A stretch of DNA of 29,053 nucleotides from an uncultured Oscillospiraceae bacterium (GTDB taxonomy: Bacteria > Bacillota > Clostridia > Oscillospirales > Oscillospiraceae): contig CAKTQR010000029.1 in the NCBI GenBank assembly GCA_934597175.1, positions 1 through 29,053 of the forward strand, in the 5' to 3' direction. The translations under genes and the position numbers were made by a program. The notes below the pieces were generated by a model. It worked only from the letters and a program-made list of their open reading frames with translations. It was not told the origin of the DNA and did not search any database. This document shows positions 14,014 through 20,471 of the stretch, in pieces. Positions within the stretch are counted from its first letter, which is position 1. Each line of letters starts with the position of its first letter.

Positions 14014-14553
14014 ATGAAAAAGCTGACGGCAATTTTGCTCGCACTCGGCTGCATGGCGGCACTTTGCGGCTGCTACTCGACGATGCCGATAACCGAAAAG
14101 GACAAGCCCTCGCCCGTTGTGGACGCCACAGCCGAGCCGAGCGCACAGGTCACAAGCCCCGTGCGTGAGGTCAACGCCGAGGAGCTGTGCACCGAAAGCG
14201 GACTGACCTTTGTCGTGCCGATGAACGCCGAGCAGGTGCAGTGCAGCGTTATCGACACCGAGCCCGCAGTGTATCAGATGCGCTTTGTGCTCGGCGGCAA
14301 GGACTACACCGTGCGTGCTGCCCACACCGACACGCTCGACGAAGCTGTTTCCGGCGTATACGAGGACTGGGCGACCGTCGGCGACGGTACAATGCAAAAC
14401 GGCGACCCGACCTGCTTTTATCTGTCGAAGGACGAGACCTCGGGCGTATACTACGCCTACACCGGCGGCGTCACATGGTGCGTCTACATGACCGGCGGTG
14501 CAAGCTCTGCGGAAATGGAGAGCGTCCTGCGCTCGTTCGTTCCATCTTTGTAA
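14014..14553 (+). CDS. Predicted lipoprotein of unknown family
   Basis: The 179-residue product starts MKKLTAILLALGCMAALCGC, a signal peptide with a lipobox-like LCGC (cysteine 20), followed by a P/S/T/E-rich linker (about 25-50) and a globular part. The globular part has a pattern of short strands (LTFVVPMNAEQVQC, YQMRFVLGGKDYTVRAAHT) and ends in a short helix (SSAEMESVLRSF); it resembles compact extracellular lipoproteins of clostridia without a named family. ATG 14014 has AAAGGAG; upstream in-frame codons derive from repeat copy D. A promoter at 13700 could drive it. No functional partner is apparent. Confidence 0.8.
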   Translation: MKKLTAILLALGCMAALCGCYSTMPITEKDKPSPVVDATAEPSAQVTSPVREVNAEELCTESGLTFVVPMNAEQVQCSVIDTEPAVYQMRFVLGGKDYTVRAAHTDTLDEAVSGVYEDWATVGDGTMQNGDPTCFYLSKDETSGVYYAYTGGVTWCVYMTGGASSAEMESVLRSFVPSL

Positions 14554-14570
14554 AAATTATCGAAAAGCCC

Positions 14571-14599
14571 TTTACAAATCGGGGCGGCGGTGGTAATAT
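14571..14599 (+). promoter_or_regulatory. SigA promoter of rpsO
   Basis: TTTACA (14571-14576) and TAATAT (14594-14599) are 17 bp apart. The leader contains a GGGAG/CTCCC hairpin (14625-14641), a place where S15 could bind in autoregulation; that role is inference. Confidence 0.75.
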
Positions 14600-14687
14600 G
14601 ATTTAGTCCGTGTTCTCAGTATTCGGGAGACCTTTCCTCCCTTTACTTAGACATTGGGAATATAAAAACCGTGAAAGGGGTATCATT

Positions 14688-14954
14688 ATGATTACCAAAG
14701 ACCAGAAGACCACAGTTATTGAAGCAAACAAGACCCACGAGAACGACACCGGCTCGCCCGAGGTCCAGATCGCTATCCTCACCGAGCGCATCAAGCAGCT
14801 CACCGCTCACCTCAAGGTCCATCCCAACGACGACCACAGCCGTCTGGGCATGTACAAGATGGTCGGCAAGCGCCGCCGTCTGCTCGACTACCTTGCTAAG
14901 AAGGACATCGAGCGCTACCGTGCAATTATTGCAAAGCTGGGCATCCGTAAGTAA
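14688..14954 (+). CDS. rpsO: 30S ribosomal protein S15
   Basis: The 88-residue protein is full length and carries the S15 signatures THENDTGSPEVQIAILTERI, HPNDDHSRLGMYKMVGKRRRLLDYL. S15 binds the central domain of 16S rRNA and often represses its own mRNA. ATG 14688 has GAAAGGGG seven bases upstream; the extra upstream reading is not used. A strong terminator follows at 14988, and pnp comes next, as in many bacteria. Confidence 0.98.
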   Translation: MITKDQKTTVIEANKTHENDTGSPEVQIAILTERIKQLTAHLKVHPNDDHSRLGMYKMVGKRRRLLDYLAKKDIERYRAIIAKLGIRK

Positions 14955-14987
14955 GTCCGGCACTTCCGAAGGGTATGAAGGTTTTTT

Positions 14988-15023
14988 AAGGGATGGACAA
15001 TTTAATATTGTCCATCCCTTTTT
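14988..15023 (+). terminator. Terminator between rpsO and pnp
   Basis: A 14-bp stem (14988-15001 with 15007-15020), loop TTAAT, then T5. A T6 run on the left makes it partly bidirectional. Confidence 0.93.
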
Positions 15024-15094
15024 AATATCGATGCACCGCTTCAGCGATATGCAAGTGCCGACACCCTTCTAACGAAGAAAATCAAGTAAACAAC

Positions 15095-15167
15095 GAGCAC
15101 CGTAAGCTTAGTATTTGAAAATGCGCCCGTGCGCAGGCTCGTTTTCAAGTGCTATGCTCCGGTGCTC
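15095..15167 (+). promoter_or_regulatory. Structured leader of pnp
   Basis: GAGCACCG (15095-15102) pairs perfectly with CGGTGCTC (15160-15167). Inside, TTGAAAA (15115-15121) pairs with TTTTCAA (15142-15148), enclosing a TGCGC/GCGCA hairpin (15122-15135). In E. coli a long stem before pnp is cut by RNase III for autoregulation; similar control here is inferred, not shown. Confidence 0.5.
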
Positions 15168-15191
15168 AGAAAATGCGAAAGGAGCAAACAA

Positions 15192-17309
15192 ATGATAATC
15201 AAGCAAAAAGAATTCCCCAACTACAGAAAGTTTGAGATCGAGTACGAAGGCCGCCCCCTAAAGATGGAGGTCGGCAAGATGGCAGAGCTGTGCAACGCCG
15301 CAGTTTTAGTCACCTACGGTGAGACCACCGTGCTCGTCACCTGCACCGCTTCCGCCCGCCCCAAGGACGGCATCGACTACTTCCCTCTCGCAGTCGATTT
15401 TAACGAGAAGCTCTATGCAGTAGGCCGCATCCCCGGCTCGTTCATGCGCCGTGAGGGTAAGCCCAGCCTGCCCGCAGTTCTGGCCTCCCGCCTCATCGAC
15501 CGCCCCATGCGCCCCCTGTTCCCGAGCGACCTGCGCAACGATGTCGTCATCGCATGCGAGGTGCTGTCCGTTGACCGCGACTGCAGCCCCGAGATCACCG
15601 CTATGATCGGCGCATCGGCAGCAGTCTCCATCTCCGATGTTCCCTTTAACGGTCCTATCGCAGGCATCGTCCTCGGCTGGGACGGCGAGAAGTACCTGTT
15701 TAACCCCACGCAGGAGCAGCGCAAGACCAACCGCATGACCACCACCATCGCCGCAACTCACAAGAAGATCGTCATGATCGAGTCCGAGGCCGATCAGGTC
15801 CCCGACGATGTCATGTACGAGGGCATCGTTCAGGCGCACGAGCACCTGCAGCCGGTCCTCGACCTCATCGACAAGATGGTCGCCGAGATAGGCAAGCCCA
15901 AGTTCGAGTACGAGCACGCTTCGTTCGACGAGGAGCTGTTTAATGAGCTCGTCGCCAACGAGTTTGCCGGCATGGAATACTGCATGGACACCGACGACAA
16001 GAATGTCCGTGAGGCCCGTGTGAACGAGTGGGTCACCGCAATGGAGGAAAAGTACTCCGACGAGCACCCCGACATGATGCAGTACATGGATGAGATACTC
16101 TACAAGCTGCAGAAGAAGGTCGTCAAGAAGTGGCTGCTCGCAGGCAAGCGTGTCGACGGCCGTGCAATGAACGAGATACGCCCCCTCGGCTCTGAGGTCG
16201 GCATCATCCCCAGGGTCCACGGCTCTGCTCTGTTCACCCGTGGTCAGACTCAGGTGCTGTCCATTGCAACGCTCGCAACTCTTTCCATGAGCCAGAAGCT
16301 CGACACCATTTGGGAAGAGGAAGAGAAGCGCTTCATGCACCACTACAACATGCCCTCCTACTCCACCGGCGAGGCTCGCCCGAGCCGCAGCACCGGCCGT
16401 CGTGAGTACGGTCACGGCGCACTGGTCGAGAAGGCACTGGAAAGCGTCATCCCCTCCGTTGAGGACTTCCCCTACACCATCCGTGTAGTTTCCGAGATAC
16501 TCTCCTCCAACGGCTCTACCTCGCAGGGCTCTATCTGCGGCACGACCCTCGCCCTCATGGACGCAGGCGTTCCCATCAAAGCCCCCGTTGCCGGCATCTC
16601 CTGCGGCCTTATCCAGGACGGCGACGACTTCACCACCTTTATCGACATCCAGGGCGTTGAGGACTTCCACGGCGAGATGGACTTCAAGGTCGCCGGCACG
16701 AAGGACGGCATCACCGCAATCCAGATGGACCTTAAGAACGACGGTCTGAAGCACGAGATAGTCAAGGAAGCGTTCAAGATCACCCGTGAGGCCCGCTTCC
16801 AGATCCTCGACGAGATCATGCTCAAGGCTCTGCCCGAGCCTCGCAAGGAGCTTGCAAAGACCGCTCCGAAGATGATCCAGATGAAGATAAATCCCGACAA
16901 GATCCGTGAGGTCATTGGCTCGGGCGGCAAGGTCATCCAGAAGATCACCGCCGACACCGGCTGCAAGATCGACATCGAGGACGACGGCAGCATCTTCATC
17001 GCCTCCGAGGATATCGAGGCCTGCCGTGCAGCCCGCACCACCATCGAGAACATCGTTTTCGAGCCCGAGGTCGGCGCACTGTACTACGGCAAGGTCGTGC
17101 GCATCATCCCCATCGGCGCATTCATCGAGCTTGCCCCGGGCAAGGACGGCATGTGCCACATCAAGGACCTTGAGTTCAAGCGCACCGAGAAGGTCGAGGA
17201 TGTTCTGAATGTCGGTGACATGACCTGGGTCAAGGTCACCGAGATAGACGACCGTGGCCGTGTAAACCTCTCCCGCAAGGAAGCTCTCAAAGAGCGCGGC
17301 GAGGCTTAA
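15192..17309 (+). CDS. pnp: Polyribonucleotide nucleotidyltransferase (PNPase)
   Basis: The 705-residue protein has the full PNPase plan: RNase PH domain 1 (with RPLFPSDLRNDV), a helical linker, RNase PH domain 2 (with GRREYGHGALVEKAL and ILSSNGSTSQGS), a KH domain (VIGSGGKVIQKI, about 570-585) and an S1 domain at the end (YYGKVVRIIPIGAFIEL). It degrades RNA 3' to 5' with phosphate, usually as a trimer and in the degradosome. ATG 15192 has AAAGGAG seven bases upstream; the longer upstream reading lacks a site. Just downstream (one base after the stop) begins repeat copy B, whose hairpin may serve as 3' end. Confidence 0.98.
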   Translation: MIIKQKEFPNYRKFEIEYEGRPLKMEVGKMAELCNAAVLVTYGETTVLVTCTASARPKDGIDYFPLAVDFNEKLYAVGRIPGSFMRREGKPSLPAVLASRLIDRPMRPLFPSDLRNDVVIACEVLSVDRDCSPEITAMIGASAAVSISDVPFNGPIAGIVLGWDGEKYLFNPTQEQRKTNRMTTTIAATHKKIVMIESEADQVPDDVMYEGIVQAHEHLQPVLDLIDKMVAEIGKPKFEYEHASFDEELFNELVANEFAGMEYCMDTDDKNVREARVNEWVTAMEEKYSDEHPDMMQYMDEILYKLQKKVVKKWLLAGKRVDGRAMNEIRPLGSEVGIIPRVHGSALFTRGQTQVLSIATLATLSMSQKLDTIWEEEEKRFMHHYNMPSYSTGEARPSRSTGRREYGHGALVEKALESVIPSVEDFPYTIRVVSEILSSNGSTSQGSICGTTLALMDAGVPIKAPVAGISCGLIQDGDDFTTFIDIQGVEDFHGEMDFKVAGTKDGITAIQMDLKNDGLKHEIVKEAFKITREARFQILDEIMLKALPEPRKELAKTAPKMIQMKINPDKIREVIGSGGKVIQKITADTGCKIDIEDDGSIFIASEDIEACRAARTTIENIVFEPEVGALYYGKVVRIIPIGAFIELAPGKDGMCHIKDLEFKRTEKVEDVLNVGDMTWVKVTEIDDRGRVNLSRKEALKERGEA

Positions 17310-17310
17310 A

Positions 17311-17503
17311 GTCGAATCAAACCGACGGAAGCAGAAAACCTACCGGTTTTAGACGGCTCTTTTCCGCCCATACCGCACAAAAAATTCCGGTAATACACAA
17401 AGTATTGCCGGAATTATTTTGTTTGTCTGAACGAAAAATAGCTCGCCCAAAACTAAACCCGAAAAGGGCGGCAGAACTCCCGCTCCCATCGATTTGCTCC
17501 GAC
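17311..17503 (-). repeat. Dispersed structured repeat, copy B (reverse orientation)
   Basis: The core (17344-17454, 111 bp) is the reverse complement of copies A and C. The central hairpin spans 17384-17414 with one U-G pair on the plus strand. A short hairpin (17458-17468) lies in the variable position. The outer arms are 17311-17337 and 17477-17503: 19 of 27 positions are perfect pairs. Of the eight differences, seven are G-U pairs on the minus strand (the element's own sense) and A-C mismatches on the plus strand; one is a true mismatch. The left arm begins one base after the pnp stop. Confidence 0.85.
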
Positions 17504-17544
17504 CGTGAGCATGGCAGACTACGCACAATTTTGTTCTAACGAAA

Positions 17545-17575
17545 GACAGGCGATGCAATGCATCGCCTGTCTTTT
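17545..17575 (-). terminator. Terminator of the CAT-like gene
   Basis: Perfect 12-bp stem GACAGGCGATGC (17545-17556) and GCATCGCCTGTC (17560-17571) with an AAT loop. T4 on the plus side; on the minus side the run is only T-T-T-C. It lies at the end of the minus-strand gene at 17574. Confidence 0.8.
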
Positions 17576-18194
17576 ATAATTCGGATATTAATTTTTGCAG
17601 CGCATCGGCGAATTTGCCGATGTGCACCCCGTCGGTGAAGCGGTGGTTGAGCTCCAGCGACATGCCGAGTATCTTTCTGCCGTCCCGCTCGTGGTATTTG
17701 CCCCACGAAATGCGGGGTATGGCATCGTCGGGGTCAAAGTCCCGCTCATTTGTCAGCGCCGTGAGCTCTATCCACGGCAGGCAGGAAAAATAGATGAGGT
17801 CGGCGCTTTCCTTATCGGTCGACAAAAATGTCGTCTGCTCGTCGCTGCGGCGCTTGGCTTCCCGGCAGAACGCCTCGATATCGCCCGCACAGGGCATGGT
17901 GACGATGTGGAAGCTCTCCGAGCCCTTTTTGAGGTCGGTGAAGCTCGGGCTGCGCTCGTCTAAGAGCACAAGCTCGCCGTCGACGATGCCGCAGCGAAAC
18001 GCCTCGACGGAGTTTACGGCCCTCGTCACGAGGTACACCAGCGCATAGTAAAACGACACGCCGCTGCGCTTTGCGTAGGCATAGACCTTGGTCACATCGA
18101 CATTGAAGGTCACGCTGTAAAACGGGTTTGATATTTTTGAGAAAAAGTCGAATATCTCCCTGCGAGACCATGTATCTTTATCCACTTTCCGCAT
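17574..18194 (-). CDS. Chloramphenicol acetyltransferase-like O-acetyltransferase
   Basis: The 206-residue protein fits the CAT (catA-type) fold: FDFFSKISNPFYSVTFNVDVT at the start, a middle SFTDLKKGSESFHIV, and an active site LNHRFTDGVHIGKF, with catalytic H184 and D188. Classic CAT has HHxxxDG; here the first His is Asn, but the catalytic second His is kept. Family members either give chloramphenicol resistance or act on unknown alcohols; drug resistance cannot be claimed. ATG 18194 has GGAGGG five bases upstream and a promoter at 18222-18250; a start 18 residues earlier lies inside that promoter. The left arm of repeat copy C begins four bases beyond the -35. Confidence 0.85.
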   Translation of the reverse strand: MRKVDKDTWSRREIFDFFSKISNPFYSVTFNVDVTKVYAYAKRSGVSFYYALVYLVTRAVNSVEAFRCGIVDGELVLLDERSPSFTDLKKGSESFHIVTMPCAGDIEAFCREAKRRSDEQTTFLSTDKESADLIYFSCLPWIELTALTNERDFDPDDAIPRISWGKYHERDGRKILGMSLELNHRFTDGVHIGKFADALQKLISEL

Positions 18195-18221
18195 GTTGCC
18201 CTCCGAAATCTTGATGTGTAC

Positions 18222-18250
18222 AGCATACCACGCAAAAGGCAAAAGCACAA
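18222..18250 (-). promoter_or_regulatory. Promoter of the CAT-like gene
   Basis: On the minus strand TTGTGC (18250-18245) and TATGCT (18227-18222) are 17 bp apart. The positions fit a SigA promoter for the start at 18194. Confidence 0.65.
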
Positions 18251-18253
18251 TGG

Positions 18254-18457
18254 CAGCGGTAAGTGATAGGGATAATTCGCCCTATACCCGGTCTTTCGAG
18301 AGCGGGTATAGGGTGCGCAGCAGTTTTGGGCGAGCTATTTTTCGTTCAGACAAGTAAAAAATTTCGGCAATACTTTGTGTATTACCGAAATCTTTTTGCG
18401 CAGTATGGGCGGAAAAGAGCCGTCCAAAACCGATTCATCCCTGTCATTTGCCGACTG
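18254..18457 (+). repeat. Dispersed structured repeat, copy C
   Basis: The core (18321-18432, 112 bp) keeps both terminal inverted repeats and the central hairpin (18361-18391, one C-A mismatch on the plus strand). The variable hairpin is CCCTATACCCG (18280-18290) with CGGGTATAGGG (18303-18313), 11 bp perfect. Outer arms 18254-18279 and 18431-18457 are long imperfect inverted repeats; three of the differences are G-U on the plus strand. The right arm includes the last codons and stop of the EFR1-type gene (stop at 18444), so that arm is partly coding sequence. Confidence 0.85.
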
Positions 18458-19202
18458 ACATTGGGCAATGATATCTGGGCTTGCCGACGCTTGCTTTGCC
18501 GTATTCTATCGCTTCCTCGGGGCAGTCGCAGATGCACTTCATGCAGTGGATGCACTTGTCGCCCCAGGTAGGTCTGCCGTTTTTGAGCTCGATATTGTGC
18601 GTCAGGCACGACACGGCGCACAGGCCGCAGCTTATGCATTTGTCGGTGGCGTAAAACTTATCCGCCTTGACGAACATCGAATAAAACGCATCGTTGACGA
18701 CGCCGCTTTTGAGCTTATCGGCAAGGCTTATCTTCTTGGATGCAAGGGGCTCTCCCTCGGCGATGAGCTCGGCATAGCCGTCAATTACGGGCACAGCCTT
18801 TTCGACTATCGCCCGGGACTCGTCTTCGCCGGGGACATAGAACATCGCAACATAGTTTTCGGGCATGACGACCTCGCCGACACCCATGAACTCAAAGCCG
18901 CACTCGCCGCACAGCGCCCTGCAGTGCTTTTCGGCGTTGCCTATCTCCGAGCCGCAGGTCATGACGAAATACGCCTTGTGCGCACCGTCAAATGAGCCCG
19001 CCTTTATCCAGTCGGACACGATGCGGGGTATTCGCCAGCCGTGGGTCGGCGTGACGAAAACGAGCGTCTCGCCATCATGCGGCTCAAAAATTTTGCCCTC
19101 GGATATGCACTCATACACAGGTACGGTGGGCATGCCCGTTTTCCCGGCAATGCGCTTTGCCGCAAACTCGCTGTTTCCCGTTCCGGTGAAATAATAGATC
19201 AT
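18444..19202 (-). CDS. EFR1-family ferredoxin (flavodoxin + 2x[4Fe-4S])
   Basis: The 252-residue product begins with YYFTGTGNS, a phosphate-binding loop of flavodoxins, and has a flavodoxin domain to about residue 160. It ends with two [4Fe-4S] ferredoxin motifs: C189, C192, C195, C199 and C217, C220, C223, C227, the second set followed by proline. EFR1 proteins are thought to be cytosolic electron carriers in anaerobes; their partners are unknown. Start ATG 19202 with AGGAGG seven bases upstream, overlapping the GtrA gene's stop by four bases. The last codons lie inside repeat copy C. Confidence 0.92.
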   Translation of the reverse strand: MIYYFTGTGNSEFAAKRIAGKTGMPTVPVYECISEGKIFEPHDGETLVFVTPTHGWRIPRIVSDWIKAGSFDGAHKAYFVMTCGSEIGNAEKHCRALCGECGFEFMGVGEVVMPENYVAMFYVPGEDESRAIVEKAVPVIDGYAELIAEGEPLASKKISLADKLKSGVVNDAFYSMFVKADKFYATDKCISCGLCAVSCLTHNIELKNGRPTWGDKCIHCMKCICDCPEEAIEYGKASVGKPRYHCPMSVGK

Positions 19203-19637
19203 AACTGTTCCTCCTTTGCCTGCTTCCTTTTTGCTACCTCATTTGTATCCATCGTTTTTCTGTACACGACCTTGGCATCCCACAGATACTCAAGCGACAG
19301 ATTAAGCGCCATGTTGATGGCGAGCACGACATACTCGTTACAGCTGTTCACATCCGACAGGATGTGTTGAAGCCAGATGGTAAACGGCGCAAACGGAACA
19401 TAGAACAAAAACACCAGTGCCATCGCCTTGGGCACATTTTCGGCGCTCTGGAAGGTGAATTTGCTTAAAGGTGAAGTTCCACAATACGCTCAGCACGAGC
19501 GCTATCGTGTAGCACACATAGTGCCCGGGGATCTTGATGACCTCCTCGCACAGCACCATGGCGACAGCCTCGACGATGCCGGCACTTGCGGAAAACAGCA
19601 CGAATTTCAAAGCTCTGAGCGCTTCCTTCTTTTCCAT
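19199..19637 (-). pseudogene. GtrA-family membrane protein gene with a frameshift
   Basis: Two readings together give a typical GtrA protein. Residues 1-57 start at ATG 19637 (AGGAG upstream) and hold LKFVLFSASAGIVEAVAMVL and VLSVLWNFTF; a second frame then continues SKFTFQSAENVPKAMALVF to the stop at 19199. One extra base near 19466 (TTTAAGC where TTTAGC is expected) joins them into about 145 residues with four helices. GtrA proteins are thought to flip or transfer lipid-linked sugars. A genuine frameshift, a sequencing error or, less likely, recoding would all fit. It is co-transcribed with the EFR1 gene from a promoter at 19662-19690. Confidence 0.8.
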
Positions 19638-19661
19638 TTGCAGCTCCTGTTTTTACTTTAA

Positions 19662-19690
19662 ATGATATGCCGCCGAAAAAAGCTTGTCAA
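19662..19690 (-). promoter_or_regulatory. Promoter of the GtrA/EFR1 pair
   Basis: On the minus strand TTGACA (19690-19685) and TATCAT (19667-19662) are 17 bp apart, 25 bases before the GtrA start. Confidence 0.75.
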
Positions 19691-19710
19691 TGCGTATTTT
19701 GTAAACGATG

Positions 19711-19744
19711 TAAAGAAACGCCGCAGGAAAACCCCTGCGGCGTT
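19711..19744 (-). terminator. Terminator of the anchored unknown protein gene
   Basis: AACGCCGCAGG (19717-19727) and CCTGCGGCGTT (19734-19744), 11-bp stem and six-base loop, with TTTCTTT on the minus side. Confidence 0.85.
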
Positions 19745-19756
19745 AGGACTTTTAGC

Positions 19757-20362
19757 TTACTTTGCGGAAATGCTGAGGGAATTGAGGATAGCCACGACCA
19801 TTTCGTTCGCCGGGAGCTTTGCTGCCTCGTCGTCGTCCTCTGCGACCATGGAAACGACGGTGATGAGCAGGTAATCGGCCGTCACGCCCCCGATGGGGAA
19901 GGCAAGGCAGTAGTTATGGCCGTTAAAGTAGTGAACGCCGGTGTTGCCGTTATAGGTGATGGGGTCGACATGCGAAAAGCGCTCCTTGAGCTCGTCGATG
20001 TGCGCTGCAAAGTCGTCGCCTGCGTAGTAGGAGGCGTACTCGGCCTGCATTGCGAAGTCCTCGCCGTAGATGATGGCGGCGTGGGAGTCGTCGGTGGGAA
20101 CGAGGAAGCCCTCGGACACCTCGCCGAAGGTGCACTTTTCCTCGTCGTAGGTCAGCGAGACCTCGACGGTCTTTGCATCCTTGTAGCCGGAAGCAAAGCT
20201 GTAAACGCCGGTCTTGGGCTTGGTGATGGCGGGCTTTGCCTGCTTCTTGCCTGCGGCGGGCTTAGCCTGCTTGGGCTCACCGCCCTTGCCCTTCTTGGAA
20301 AGCAGCACTGCCGCTGCTGCTGCGGCTGCGCCGATGGGTGCTATGATAAGCCATTTCTTCAT
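19757..20362 (-). CDS. Membrane-anchored protein of unknown function
   Basis: The 201-residue product has an N-terminal anchor (KKWLIIAPIGAAAAAAAVLL, about residues 2-21), then a lysine/alanine/proline-rich linker (about 24-50) and an extracellular or periplasm-facing soluble domain (about 53-201) with many aromatic residues and a D/E-rich patch (AEDDDEAA). The domain has strand-helix alternation and resembles no family I can name. ATG 20362 has GGAGG eight bases upstream; the earlier in-frame codons lie over the promoter. It is alone in its unit between pyc and the GtrA gene. Confidence 0.75.
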   Translation of the reverse strand: MKKWLIIAPIGAAAAAAAVLLSKKGKGGEPKQAKPAAGKKQAKPAITKPKTGVYSFASGYKDAKTVEVSLTYDEEKCTFGEVSEGFLVPTDDSHAAIIYGEDFAMQAEYASYYAGDDFAAHIDELKERFSHVDPITYNGNTGVHYFNGHNYCLAFPIGGVTADYLLITVVSMVAEDDDEAAKLPANEMVVAILNSLSISAK

Positions 20363-20398
20363 GATATTATCCTCCGTACTTTGTTTTGCGTTTAACAT

Positions 20399-20428
20399 AT
20401 ATTAATCCCATTATGGCTTCCAAGTCAA
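20399..20428 (-). promoter_or_regulatory. Promoter of the anchored unknown protein gene
   Basis: On the minus strand TTGACT (20428-20423) and TAATAT (20404-20399) are 18 bp apart. It starts immediately after the pyc terminator. Confidence 0.65.
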
Positions 20429-20430
20429 GT

Positions 20431-20469
20431 AAAAAAACATCGAACAGCTTTAGCTGTCCGATGTTTTTG
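20431..20469 (-). terminator. Terminator of pyc
   Basis: An imperfect stem of about 13 bp (ACATCG-ACAGCT with AGCTGT-CGATGT, one A-C mismatch), with T7 on the minus side and T5 on the plus side. Confidence 0.9.
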
Positions 20470-20471
20470 CT

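Noticed and set aside
15306..17159. A 617-codon open frame on the minus strand across pnp
   Set aside because: It is the antisense shadow of pnp in GC-rich codons; the plus strand encodes a complete PNPase and the minus frame has no binding site or family resemblance.
9318..18457. The repeat copies as a CRISPR array
   Set aside because: They are 4-8 kb apart, more than 100 bp long, in both orientations and without spacers or cas genes.
18263..18571. A possible 102-residue protein containing GELFFVQTSKKF
   Set aside because: The conserved peptide comes from the dispersed repeat core read in one frame; start and end differ in each copy and it runs into the EFR1 gene on the other strand.
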